Shown here: positions 46,510 through 58,670 of the stretch, piece by piece
How positions within the stretch are numbered: position 1 is the first letter of the stretch
Layout of the letters: every line of letters starts with the position of its first letter
NCBI GenBank assembly: GCA_026419785.1
Contig: JAODTK010005822.1
Coordinates: 124,001 to 188,000, forward strand
DNA length: 64,000 nucleotides
DNA from: Sclerodactyla briareus
Lineage: Eukaryota > Echinodermata > Holothuroidea > Dendrochirotida > Sclerodactylidae
Reading direction: 5' to 3'
The notes under the pieces: generated by a model
What the model saw: only the letters and a program-made list of their open reading frames with translations
Told to the model about the DNA's origin: nothing
Database searches by the model: none
Position numbers and translations under genes: made by a program

Positions 46510-47400
46510 TCCAATGCAGTAGATTACTTCAGTATGGGTGGCTTCGGGGCTGAAAGGAGGGGACATGGAATGAAGGCTGCAGGACCTTTAATATCATTCA
46601 CCGAAGAGGCCACGGTTGTTTTTGTTTTGTTTTTTATCGATTTAAAGGCGGAGAACAGGTCGAGATGAAAACGGGGTATTCTATGTCCAAACTTGATTTT
46701 CTTGGAAACCTTTCATTAAACATTGATAGTGATTATGGAATTATAAAAATGTATACTATTGAGACGCAGTCGCGAAAATGCAGGTAGTAGTTCAAGTTTG
46801 TACAAATTGGAATCTGTACGGAATCTCGAAAAAACAATCCAGCTAACCCCGAAACCATGTGCAATACAATCAAACATAATTAATTATGAAGAAAACATAT
46901 TACTAAGACATAGCGACAGGCCATTTGGAACGATTCCATTTTCATGTTGCAAGTACGGCTCTTTGCTCATCGCTGCCAGTGACGGATATGACCGGATACG
47001 GATGACCAGGTGTGCCACTCTGATAAAAACGACGCCTGGGAGGATATGTAAAAAAACTGCTACACAGATGTGACATATGATAGCTCTATGGAGAAAGTAG
47101 TGAAGCAAAAACTGATGACCGATTATACATGAATACCGATATGGTGGTAGGAAGGTGTGAATGAATAAATTTCGTCATCGCAAAGATGTCTGCATATCCC
47201 ACAACGGCACATCGAAGAAATGCGATTACATCATCAAATTGCTGATGGGGACGGCAGCTTATATCCGCGAAAACTACAAAGAGTTTACGAGGTAAAGTTT
47301 TTTGGTTGACAGCGGGGAAAATAAGTTGGTTAATAATACATAAGCATAACATGTAAGCAGGCAAAGTTGATGAGGCGTTTCTGCAGTTACTAATCTTGAA
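46510..47400 (+). repeat. Segment of copy A matching 58790-59640
   Basis: AGTATGGGTGGCTTCGGGGC, GGGGACATGGAATG, GAGGCCACGG, CGGAATCTCGAAAAAACAATCC and ACGGATATGACCGG have ordered counterparts at 58797-59250. The module around 46970-47110 is the loose relative of 37280-37430. The minus-strand frame of 92 codons at 47086-47364 is not maintained in B. Confidence 0.7.
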
Positions 47401-48099
47401 ATATACTTCTCAGGTATCCAACGAATTCCACTTGAAAAATTAGACTGGGGACTGATGGGCATTTCCCTTTTGGCTCCTTACCACAGAAGAAACGAGATAG
47501 TATTATAACGTGGGTGGCTGTATTTGTATGCTCAATACATGCAAGTAGTTTTTTTCGCCCTATATGAACTGTCCGAGACTGCCAACTTTGATCAAGGGGT
47601 CTCACTTCTTTGGGTTATTGATTGACAAACAAAATATGCCAGTTATGGGGAGAGAGCATGGTTGAAAGGACGAGAGGATGCGAAAATCGCAGTTATCTGG
47701 GGAATAGTGCATTATAACTCTGAATAAAAGTACTAAGAGGATGACTCTCATTTGGTTGTAAATGAGGAACCATGCATGCCTAGTATTGAGACTTGTTAAG
47801 GGTATGTCACTTCGCAGTTACGCACCCAGCTATGTTAGGTGGTTTTGAATACCTGTGGTGTTCACACTTACCATACACCTTTGAGGATGCGTTTTTTTTT
47901 TGTTCTTCAGAGATCGATTAAGCCTCGTACGGACCTGTGGAAAAAAAAAGTGAGGAATTGTAGGTAGCTATGGGAATATCACTCGATGAACATCTAAACA
48001 CCTCGTGGAGAACCGTAGGCTTACGACCTTATCTCAATTAGGAGACGGGTACAGCCAAGGCGACGATTGGGTTGTTTGGATTTTACGTACTCACGGTAC

Positions 48100-48770
48100 G
48101 TCTCGTGGAAATAATGCGTAATTATCACAGGTTGATACCTTGTACTCTGCTACGAGTTCACAGCGTTCACGATTTTCTGAGGTTAAAATGGATAAACGAT
48201 AAAAAGAAAATTGATTCTGCGGATCGGAGAGCCCCGCTTGACAATAGATAGGCTTCGTGTAATACTTCTTCTGATACAACTTCTTTATATGCTATATTTC
48301 TAGGTTTTTTCTTCTTGTCAAGAACACTCTAAAATTTGGGGAAATGCTCATAGCGGGAGGGGGTTTATTTAAGGATATCCGCCGCGTTTTGTACTAACGG
48401 TTTGAACAAATCCATGCAAATGGAATACTTACCAGCGCGCGTCTATGTACGATTTTCATACTTTACCGTTACTCATATCATTCATTTGATGCCATCTATT
48501 GAGTTGACAAGATAAATAGATAGATAAGCCCGATCAGTGCGGGACCCAGATCCTGTTGAGTCCAAGTGAGTAACGTTCTTTGGACTGATAATAGGAGATG
48601 GTCAAGAGCTTGTTGAAAGGGACCGTTAAGTTATCGCTTAAAGAATCATTTTTGTCTACAGCTTAGTTGGATTCATTTCTTACAACTTTCATTATTTCAT
48701 CAATCGCCATCTGGCAAATGTCACCCCTGTATAATGCCTGCTAATATTCTTTAAACAGCGAGTTTCATAT
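48100..48770. other. Boundary region between duplication copies
   Basis: Sequence from about 48100 to 48730 has no clear counterpart after 60050 or before 36850. It probably holds the junction of the tandem duplication. No coding or repeat signal is recognised; GATAAATAGATAGATAAG near 48512 is a minor simple repeat. Confidence 0.4.
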
Positions 48771-50747
48771 ACTCCACTTCGCTATAGACCATAAAATGAA
48801 TCGGCATAGCTCTTTTGGTTTCTACTGAGTACCCACTAAGACCTACCTCCTATGGACCAGTGTTTCTATCTATCAATCGCTACAGTTTCAATTATTGTTT
48901 TAAAAACAACGCACCAAAATGATCTCATCAAGTCTTTACAGTAACCTTAATTGACTTCAGCAAAGTAAAATAGATAGAGTAGCTAAACTTTTATATCGAG
49001 GAATGCAAATGAGTATCATATAACGCGACTAAAACATTTCGTTTGTTGCATGATAAATCATTCAATAACGCCAATTACATTGAAATTATTTGATGAAGAA
49101 TATCTCATCCCATTTGCTCGTGAAATCATCTCCTAGTCGATCACTGCACATGGGCAAGAAATGACAGGTCACGGATGGCCAGGGGGGCCATCTCATAATA
49201 CCGACACCTTAAATGGGATGTTAACAACTTCAACAAGGATCGTGACTATTATACCCTCGCTGACAACATCTTGAATCGAAAAAAGTGAACGGTTCCTTCC
49301 ATATGACTGATAACAATAAATATTGATACGGGGGAGGGTATGAAATAATTAAATTTCACACATCGCGCGCGCGATCGTCGTGGATCAAAGGCGAATATTT
49401 ATAACCACAACAGCAAAGACGAAAACGCCCAATGAACCAATCGCTTCTTGGCAGCGTTGGGAGTGACAATAAATAGTGCACTGCATCCCATACATCTTCA
49501 CTTCATCTTCACTTCTAACGATCTCTGCTTCACCGATATTTGGGTAGTATCATTCTTGCAGCATTTAAGATCGGTAACACTTTTCGGCTTGTTTCCAATG
49601 AGGCTGTTGTATCCCTAGTTGTTTGTCCTACTTTGACATCAACCGCCGTCACTTCAATCGTAACATTTACAATCTTCATATAGTTATTCACGTCTCTCCC
49701 CAACGAACGAGGAAACAAATTAAATGTTCCAGTGTGTGTTTGTACGTTACAGAGAATGTTAGCATGCCACTGAGGTTCATTCCTAAAATAGGGAGCAAAT
49801 AAAATCATAGAATCATTAGGACTGGTTACAATCAGTGAATAACTTAGGGAAGGTACACGACTTTGTCTTCATTATTGTAGTTCTCAAGATAACAATAAAC
49901 AATATTGTCCTTACCGACTCCTTTCCGATGTCGAAAAGTATGATTTTCTACTGTTTGGTTCACATTTACCTGTTGACCCTTCCCATAATTGCGAATGCTG
50001 TTCCATTAAAGAAGAAAGTTCGATTACAGATGATTTTTAATACATAATTACGAACATAACAACTATTCCTTAATAAAATTTGTTGTAGCCTACCAACCGA
50101 ACTAGATATGTGTCTCTCTTCTCGATCTAAAGAACAAGAGCATTCGAAGGCTAACAGAGAATGGTCGCAGCTAACTGAATTTCAACACTTACCAAAGAAG
50201 TACGGGCGACATTCAGCGTATCATCACTGATATATCCTACTGTATGAGTCAATGTGAGGTTTGATGCTATTGATCTAGTTGATTTTCCGAGCCCTCAAAT
50301 GTTAACTGATGCATGGAACCTCCCTCCCTCTTTCAGACGTCTGATTCTATGTAATCTTACAACCCTGTGACATTTTCGAGAGCAGTGTTCTTGAAAACTA
50401 GCCCAACAAATGCCCAATCTCATGGCTTGACGTAGGTACGTTCACCGATATATACATGCATTTTGGGGCAATGAAACCTCACACACTAGCTCATGCAGAG
50501 AGGAATGCATCAAGTAAACATATAATAAAATGTGGCAGAGGGACCTGCTGATAAGATATAACACAAATGGTTTCATTTCATATTCCGCAAATTTTCACCA
50601 CCGCCGCTTGCATCCAGGAGAAAAACTGGGAACCTCATACACGGCTTACGCTGAAGGCAGTGATGAAAGGTAGGCAGATGTTATCTGCTTCCATTGTCTT
50701 TTTTCAATGCTCTGGCCAATCAGGGGGAGATGAAGAGGGATGAAGAT

Positions 50748-51030
50748 CAAACATTAATTTATTGGGAATACAACATCGGTAGAGGAGAAATGACAAATCC
50801 CGGAGGCAGCATTGTCAGAGACTGAAGTCTGTGACACTACTGGTCGACAGAAGGGGAAGTTTACCAGGGAACAATAAAACCAATAAGGTTTGGGAGAGCA
50901 ATGGGGGAGGCTTGGATAGAGTGGTAAACCAGTATGGGAACAGGAGAAGCTGGAAAGATGATTTACAAGGTTGCAAAACATCGATCGAAGTCAAATCAAG
51001 CTGTTGGAGAGATTCCCTTTGTTAAAGTAT
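50748..51030 (+). mobile_element. RTE-like LINE fragment: linker only (copy B)
   Basis: MIYKVAKHRSKS near 50957-50990 and VGEIPFVKVL near 51004-51030 match the linker at 40.92 kb in copy A. The endonuclease upstream is absent because of the 1.37-kb difference. The gene is dead in both copies. Confidence 0.75.
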
Positions 51031-51358
51031 TGACAGATATTGACTGAACGGGCACTCATTGACATCGACAGCATGCAGTTTGGCTTTAGCCCGGGAACAT
51101 GAGGGATACGTTACTGGCCTAGTCATCTTCAGTGGAGCGAGTACCACCAAGCGTACATATAACTTGGAGAACATACAACCCCCAGCTCTCCCCTGGGGAT
51201 AATACTAACACGCTTCCAATACCTGTGTTTCCATTAGTTTTCTTTCGTTCGACAGTCTTATTCAAAGATCGGGTGGACGTTGTTGGGTAATTAATAAATA
51301 AATTCTCTCGAAGCAGCACTGTAAAATCTAACGCATCGGAATAACATGAATTATCTGA

Positions 51359-51473
51359 AGTAACTTGTGGACTGGACTCTCCCACGTTCCCCTAACTTGA
51401 TTATGTTCTATATAAAAGGAAGCAACAAGTTGAACAGAGTCAACCTGAAAATGCCGATGCAGCAAGTCACCCC
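51359..51473 (+). mobile_element. Hairpin MITE, copy 3 (in B)
   Basis: GTAACTTGTGGACTGGACTC to GATGCAGCAAGTCACCCC, orthologous to 41309-41422. Its TATATAAAAG word lies at 51409-51418. It is better preserved than A at the right end (GATGCAGCAAGTCACC is uninterrupted). Confidence 0.65.
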
Positions 51474-54124
51474 AGATGCTTTTACAGTGAGTTCTCACAC
51501 CTTGAAGTCACTGTAACATGACGAGTAGGCAATCAGCATTTTTCAAGTAAAATGTGAGGTTGTTGTTATTTTTTTCAATCACTCCATTTATCTTACCTAA
51601 GCCGACTAATAATCCATTATATCGGGGGAAAACTATAGTGTTTTTGTCTCAATTTCGATTAGTTTACGATTTCCTCTACAATTCATCTTATAATAGTGTG
51701 CCATTATATACATCTCCCAATACTGATTTTCGTCGAGTTGCTTGTGGACAGTGGGTGGACATATTTAATGTGTTCCAATGTATTGAATGTGGCCTGAAGT
51801 ACATTGAAGAAATAAGATAGATAGCTTTGCGATTGTATTTATGACAGACGTCGTCCTCCTCCCCGCCAGCTTGTGTCAATAGGCGTAATAATAATAATAA
51901 TTATGATTAGGTGCACGGGGTTGACGCCGAAGACTGATGTTTTGATAGTGAATTGTATCATCTCGGGTTCTTCCAAAGTGGATTGGGGGATAAGTACAAC
52001 AATTATATCACCTGATCACTGAAAGTGGTTTTATGCGTAGTTCAGATCAGAGTAATGTGATTGAATCGCTACAAGCGGAAAAAAGAGGTACTGGAAAGCC
52101 ACACATAGCGGAGGCACTAATGGCATTGATTGCTGTTTAAATTTTGAAACGAAAGGTACAGACTACATTGTATATATGGGATTCCATGTTCAGGGAGGTA
52201 AGATTAACGTCAGCTACTTATCTTCGTAACAGGATCTCGTTCGCGAATGTGAATCAGTGACGTGAATCAAATACATATTCAACGGAATGGGAGAAACGAA
52301 CCGTAGCTGAGAAAGTGTCACCGTTCGATGAATTTCAATGATTTTCATACCCCACTGGCATTTAAATTACGACATTCAGAATCATTTGTTCTGTTATACA
52401 AAAATAGTAATGCAATATGTAATATTGAATCTACATTTTTTAATAGGAGGTTGAGAATCACACGCCGATTTTTCCTGGCATGCCTTGACTGTGTAACGCA
52501 ATTCGGAGGTGTGATTTTTTTTTCATTCTGCTCGACCCTGTGGGTAGACATGACCAATCTTCAGACTGTCAGTAGGAATATTTTACCAATCATAGGCTGG
52601 GATCATGTCTTGTCGAAATTTGTTAGAGGCACCTGTGAGCGTCTTTCGATAGGTTTGTATACTATTGAGTCAATACATACTGTACGTAGGCTTTTGAAAC
52701 TTCCGACAACGTTACCACCACTTTGCTAATAGTTAGACCATTGTGGGGGGGACTGAAAAACTTGTCAGGCTTTAGTCTATTTGGTCATTCAAAGATGCAG
52801 TTAATGAAGAGAATTGAAAGAGAATGTAACATGATATCGCAATAGGAGCCTTGGCTTCCAAGTAGTACAATGAACGGTCACCCAGTCAACTACGCTGGCA
52901 TTGAGGTGGAACTAACAAGGCAGAAAGGCAGCAAGTTCTGAAAAAATGACGAAATCAAAACATACAGTTCTAGCACGATAGTAGCAAAAACCTCAGTCTC
53001 GTGCACTTTCAATATCAATACGCAATTACTTGAGTAATACAAGGATATCGCTTGCAACCAACACAAGTCACTCTTGGGATTCGCAGTATTGATGTTACTA
53101 ATGCTGAGTGTGTTTGTCCTGTGGTCTCCCTCGCCGGCTCCTGTTGGCAAAGAATTGTAGCAGCGTGTTAAACAGCGTTGAGTGTAAACGACTCGAGGGG
53201 TCATTTCGCAGCCGGGAGATTCTGACATGGGACGTGCGTACGGCTAATTCCCACCTGGGCTCTGGATTCCATCCTAATCGTTTGCTTAAGATACGTTGAG
53301 TTGGCGAGAGCTCATTAGTTTGTAGCACCGAGAAGCAAATTGCTCTATATTTCCTGTAAGATGGGCTCTTCCCAGTAGATACTGCGGATGTTGTTCCAGC
53401 CTAAAATCCGGAACACTCAGGGTGTTTGCCCTTTTAATCTACATCGATGCGCTGATTCTATCGCCTATTTTGGTTGGACCATCCACTGAAGTATGTGAGA
53501 ATCAATAATGAGTGAATTCATGTGATATCATGTACTTTATTATATAGTATGGCACGAGAAATGGAGAGAAACGGTGACATCCCTCTGTTGTTCTCTCTGA
53601 ACCAATTAACTACGGGCAGCTTCGAGCAAATCGATCTCCAATCTGCAAAAACAAAAAAGAGTTTTCTCTCTGTAAGTACAAAGAGAATAGGCAAATCCGC
53701 CACTCATTATGAATGACATCTCAAGTTTCGTTATTTTTTCCCTGTTCCAAGGTGACGATCATTTGGCTATGGGGAACAGCAGTAATTATTGTAAACATGG
53801 CGACTGGAATGACATCGTGATGACAAGAACAAAAATGGTACGAGGTACTCCTCTTCAAGAATAGCTCAGTAATTGAATAAATGAATCATGGAAGCCTCAT
53901 AGATAGATCGGTGTGAACATTTTGAATAAAAACGCCTTGAATGGAGCCCCTTTCTAGGTCGATTCGCAACCACCCACAATGGCACATGACAAGTGATGTT
54001 CTTCCGATGTCACGTCCCTTATACTAGTGTATGCTATACCTAATTTGAAGAAGAAAGATGTAAAAAGCCCTTGAATGCCAAGAACTGACTTCAGTGACAT
54101 TATCATCTCATCGGTCCAGAGGGC

Positions 54125-54311
54125 CGGATGAGGCTATTGTAGCAGTTTGCCATTTTACCTATATTTACTGTTGCTGGTTGCCATTGCAACAGCTGCTATG
54201 GTAACCATAGTGGTGTTCTATCCACTGAGGGGTACACACCATTGGTAGGGAACCCATTAGGGCCGGTGGTCAGCCATTGAAGGTGCACTCGCGAAAGTGG
54301 TCCGTGTGTGT

Positions 54312-54344
<33 letters not shown>

Positions 54345-54760
54345 GTTAATTGGGTTGCGTGTCCGTCAGATTTTTGATGGTTTTGGAGTGGCCGTACAGA
54401 GTAAAAATGTGCACACGCCTGAATAGTCACAAACACATATTTTCTCAGAAACTATCAAAATTGAGAAACTTAGGGGGCAAAACACATTTTGAGGCAATTT
54501 TTCATTTTTACCAATTTTTCATATTTTTCAGATATTTGCCGATCCAATAGCTGAATGCTTTCAAATTTTGTAGCAATACAAAATAGTCACAAAAATTACA
54601 TAGGTCCCATGCAATGCGAAAACATTACAAAATTAGAGGGGAAACTTGATTTTTGGGAAAATCTGTTCTTCTTTAGTATATTTAGAGAAGATATTTGGAA
54701 GGACTGAATAGTTTAAAATTTTAGGACAAGGTACAATGTATCAAAACGAAGAATTTCACA
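54125..54760 (+). repeat. X-box repeat family, copy 3 (in B)
   Basis: Carries GGTTGCCATTGCAACAGC at about 54177-54194 (an RFX-type X-box: GTTGCC, two bases, TGCAAC), CTATGGTAACC, CACCATTGGTAGGGAACCC, AGGTGCACTCGCGAAAG, (TG)n at about 54305-54343, ATAGCTGAATGCTTTCAAAT and TTTTAGGACAAGGTAC. The best preserved of the three copies. Confidence 0.75.
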
Positions 54761-54949
54761 CACTTGCACGTCTGTCTTCTGATGCCAGATTTTTGGCACG
54801 GCATTTGTCAGTGCGTGGAATGTAGGAAAACGCGCCAGCTTGCCCTTGGGCTGCTTTACTCGTATCAACGGTGCGGTATTCTGGCCAGGGTTATATTTGT
54901 ATTTTGACTATTTCGGTCAATAAAACACAGTGCTATTCATGAATCAAAC

Positions 54950-56572
54950 TGTTTTCGATTCCTTGACGAAGTCGGAGGAATCTAGCAGTCATGACAGTGT
55001 GTATGTATGTATGTGTGTATGTATGTGTGTGACGCCTGGCTTGTGAACACAATAACTCAACCCCACCTGAATGGATCGAGCTCATACTTGGATGCGGGTT
55101 CCTATAAAAGGTGACATCATCCCTACTGTTTTGGGGTCAGGTCAAGGTCATGGGAGGTCAATAGAGGTCAAAGTCTGAGAACCTGTGAACACGATAAGTC
55201 TCGGATGATGCTCTGATCAAGCTGAAATGTGTATGCGCTTCTTTATGAGGTGTCAGGAAACCATCGTTTTTGGTGTAAATCGGGGGTCAAGATTGGGGAA
55301 AAAACTGTGGAGATTATCTCGGGAATTAGCTCGTTAACACGATAACTGGACCCCATTGGATGGATAAAGTTCAGACTGGTATATGGGTTCCCCATAATAA
55401 TTACATGAACCCTACTGCCTTTGGGGCAGACCAAAGGTTCATCTGAGGTCAGGAGAGGTCAAAGTCTGAGAAATCTGTTGATACGATAAGATCCAGAATG
55501 CTGGTCCGATCAGGTTGAAACTTGGATGCAGCTTTCTTATGAGGACAGGAACCCTATCGTTTTTGGTGTGAAATCGGGGGTCGAGATGGGGAGCAAAACT
55601 GGGAATGATCTCGGGAATTAGCTCCGTTAAACACGATAACTGGACCCCACGTGGGTGGATAAAGTTCATACTTTGTATATGGTTGTTCCCCATAATGAGT
55701 ACATGATCCCTACTGCCTTGGGGTCAGACAAAGGTCATCTGAGGTCAGGAGAGGTCAAAGTCTGAAAAATCTGTTGATACGCATGAGTCCAGAATGCATG
55801 GTCCGATCAGGTTGAAAACTTGGTGTGCGCTTTCTTATGAGGAGTACAGGAAACCCTATTGTTTCTGATGTAATTCGGGGGTCAGATTTGGGGGAACATG
55901 GGGGAATTGTGAAAACTGATATATGGCCAATTTAGCTCGTTGAATACATAACTCGACCCCACTTGGAGGGATCAAGGTCATACTTGATTATATGGGTTCC
56001 CCATAATGAGTGCATGATCCTATTGAGTGGGGTCAGGTCAAAGGTGCATCTGAAGGTCACCAGAGGTCAAAGTGTGGAAAAAACCTGTGAACAAGTCCAG
56101 AAATGTGGTCGGTAGGATCAGGTTGAATTTTGGTGTTTGGCTTTTTATGGGGAGTACCACAACCTACGGTTTTTGGTTTAGGTCGTGTTGAATTTTGGTA
56201 GTAAATTTTTAAAATTTGTGAAGTAGTCGATATTTTGCCCCATTTTGACTTGAAACATGATAAACTCAACTGTTTTCACTTGGATGGATGGCCCATACTT
56301 GCAGGTGTGTTCCCACGATGAGTAATGATGAATGATTGGGGTCAGGTCAGGTCATATGAGGTCACCCATAGGTCAAAGTCTGAAAAAAAATATCTTGAAA
56401 TTCAGGGTGTGTCGCTTATTATCAAGAGTATAGGAACCCTATTGGTGGGATAAATGGGAAATGTGTAGATGTTATGTTGCCCATTAATTGAGGAGGTGCA
56501 ATCGCCATTTGTCCTGTATCTGGCCATAGGTGTCAGAAAGAGTCAAGGAATCACAAGCCTTATGGCTTCTGG
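54950..56572 (+). mobile_element. AGGTCA satellite element with Helentron-like ends (HINE-like)
   Basis: The 5' subterminal repeat GATTCCTTGAC at 54957-54967 is exactly inverted as GTCAAGGAATC at 56542-56552. It is followed two bases later by the hairpin AAGCC-TTAT-GGCTT at 56555-56568 and then CTGG. Subterminal inverted repeats plus a hairpin after the 3' one is the layout of Helentron-associated elements (DINE-1, HINE and bivalve pearl types). The core has a TATG/TG microsatellite (55001-55030) and about four and a half units of 290-311 bases, with AGGTCAAAGTCTG-type markers at 55165, 55455, 55752, 56063 and 56370. No Rep/helicase is present, so it would be non-autonomous. Copy A lacks it at the matching place. 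Confidence 0.75.
55141..56380 (+). promoter_or_regulatory. Clustered AGGTCA direct repeats, mostly DR4
   Basis: Hexamer pairs with four-base spacers occur in every unit: AGGTCA-TGGG-AGGTCA at 55145-55160, AGGTCA-GGAG-AGGTCA at 55445-55460 and again at 55742-55757, AGGTCA-CCAG-AGGTCA at 56053-56068, and AGGTCA-TATG-AGGTCA at 56349-56364. DR4 sites bind heterodimers of RXR with TR, LXR-type and some other nuclear receptors. Whether any receptor binds here is inference; the motif and spacing are seen directly. Confidence 0.5.
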
Positions 56573-56579
56573 TTTTGGT

Positions 56580-57150
56580 GGAAGATTAATGGGACAGAAC
56601 AGTCTGTGAAATTTCAAAGAAAAAGCCATCTCGTGACCATTGTCTTCAAGCTTCATCCTCTCGCTTAACTTACCCATTATTGTCTGCTTAGAGAAATTGT
56701 TAGGATTGTTATACAATTATGGAATCCAAAAATACAACGAAAAATCCACAAAGACAATAAATTCAAATGATTCAAATCAAATGCCGTTGTTTTAAATTCC
56801 GATACGGGAGTTGGTAAAGTGGGTAGAATAATGAACTTCTCAGATGAATTTTGTTTAAATTGGTAGGTGAAGTGGTGCAATCAGAGGGAGGTCCGATGGA
56901 ACTGCTCACACAGGTAGGGGGTAAGGTTTTTTAAAAAACAAAAAAAAATTAAACTTTTTTTTAATCTGCGCTAACGCTCCCTGTCTCACAGTTTTCAGTT
57001 GTTAATATATCATGGGTTGATGAATTATACAACTAAAATGTCTTTTCCCTCAAATCACCCCCAGTCTAACTGTTGCCCGAAGTTAAGGGTATGGCAGGAA
57101 ACGGATAACTGGCGTTTCCATCTCCATTAAACCAATAGCCTTAATTAACA
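56580..57150. other. Unannotated stretch in copy B
   Basis: Not matched in copy A. A 67-codon minus-strand frame at 56677-56880 has no recognisable motif. Confidence 0.35.
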
Positions 57151-57750
57151 GTCCGGGAGATTTCTCTATTCGGAGAATAATTGTCCTTCTTTTTTAGGAG
57201 AATTTGAATTATTCATGAGACTCGCGACTAATTGTATTTTCCCACAAGCAACATTCACCCATTATGGGAAATATATAGATCCAATAATTTTTCTCCCCTC
57301 TTGAAATTCTTCAGGTCCGACTCTTTATATATATTTATTGCATATTCTGGAGCCTCGTTGTCCCAAAACTACATATACCTTGGTTTGGATTGGTAAGTTT
57401 TGTCACCGTAGATTTCGAAGTAAATAATAAGAAAGATACGAATAGACTACCTTCCGGAATATTTGTAGGATTAGATTTTGTGACAAGTCTTCCGAACAGC
57501 GATTCGTTGTGATGTTATAGTTATGGTACTACCTGAACTTGAAATAACGTCAATACAGTAACAGATGCTATGGAAAAACACGTAACTGTAATCATTGACC
57601 GAATGTTTCATTACTTACTCAACATGCATTCACGGGAAACGCTGTTTTGTATCCCATTATCTTGCAGGCAATGTTTTATATCTTATCTCCCCGAACAGGA
57701 AATCCAGAATTCTCCAGACACGAGAAGCTCCCGGCCGGCTTAAGTAGGGG
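57150..57750. mobile_element. CCGGGAGAT-type element, second copy
   Basis: Aligns with 26333-26960 through AATTTGAATTATTCATGAG, CATTATGGGAAA, TTGCATATTC, GTTGTCCC and TTGGTTTGGATTGG. Its ends, CCGGGAGATTTCTC and an inverse near 57700-57735, resemble terminal inverted repeats. No coding capacity. A poly-G run of nine sits just outside the right end. Confidence 0.6.
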
Positions 57751-57754
57751 GGGG

Positions 57755-58500
57755 GTATAGGAAATGAATATACAGATCATGGCATATACGCCTCGCTGGC
57801 GAAAACGCCATAAGTGAACGTGACCGCACAAATGAGTAATAGTGACAACGAATATAAATTAATGATATTTACCACATCACACATTTTTATGAGGAAAAGT
57901 TGCCGGCATCAGTAAATACGGTAGACCGAATAACGGGCTGTAGACGCTACACTTTAGCGGCTGTACCGAGAATTGACTTGTCGGGTTTTACCATTTACAT
58001 GGCAACTTGAAAGTTGTGGATCATTTAGATATTGCTCCCATCACCAGCCCGCGTTATCTTTCATATTTGTGGAGTTGTTTCTACTATCCCCACCAATTAT
58101 GGTATCTTTTTATGTTCAAACTGGGGGAAACCAAAACAGCAAGAATTTTACCACAATCGAATCATTTTTCTGTGGCAGGTTAAAAACCGGACAGCCCGCA
58201 TTGGAGCCCCATTCACAAAATAGTCATTGGGAATTATAGACCGTCGCTTCATGCATACTGATGAAAAATCAATCTAAACCCCTCTTCCAACACCGTGCGT
58301 CCAAATCCGAAGAGCCCCATGGTAGTACTTCCTGGGAGGCTTGACGCAGTACCCTGCTGGACCACACTGGCGGATTTCTCCAGCATTTATCGACACATTG
58401 GACTATGTGAACATTTATTTAATTCAGAAACACTACGGAGGTCGGGGTAACTCCCTTGAGTATTGACGATATATTGTTTATCAAATTCCCCCTCCACTAC
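57755..58500. other. Unannotated stretch in copy B
   Basis: Frames of 63-88 codons near 57973-58239 resemble nothing known. No repeat partner was found in the window. Confidence 0.35.
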
Positions 58501-58504
58501 TTTG

Positions 58505-58670
58505 AGCCACCATTAAGCTGTGATAAATATTCGAGAAAATAAGCATCATGGTTTAAAATGAAATGCCATCGTTCGAGACCTCATGCTACAAGAACACACC
58601 ACCAGTCACAAGTACAACACTCAAAGCATTTCTATTCTTGAAGAAAACGGTGATCAGTCCGCGAGTTTTG
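58505..58670 (+). repeat. Dispersed repeat, partner of 5780-5970
   Basis: ATTCGAGAAAATAAGCATCA and GCCATCGTTCGAGACCTCAT, with ACAACACTCAAAG, match the 5.8-kb copy in order. Not present in copy A at the equivalent place. Confidence 0.5.

Larger units (their letters stand above)
36850..48100 (+). repeat. 12-kb tandem segmental duplication, copy A
   Basis: Matches copy B (48730-60000) block by block and in the same orientation. Examples: GGAATGCAAATGAGTATCAT (37145 and 49005), ACATATAATAAAATGTGGC (39145 and 50517), TGGCTTTAGCCCGGGAAC (41037 and 51080), GACATGGGACGTGCGTACGG (43157 and 53224), GCCTTGAATGGA (45571 and 53934), and GGGGACATGGAATG (46558 and 58820). Aligned blocks look roughly 85-92% identical with frequent single-base indels. 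The offset shifts from about 11.87 kb to 10.05, 8.36 and 12.24 kb because each copy has its own insertions and deletions. No conserved reading frame spans the alignment. Confidence 0.9.
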
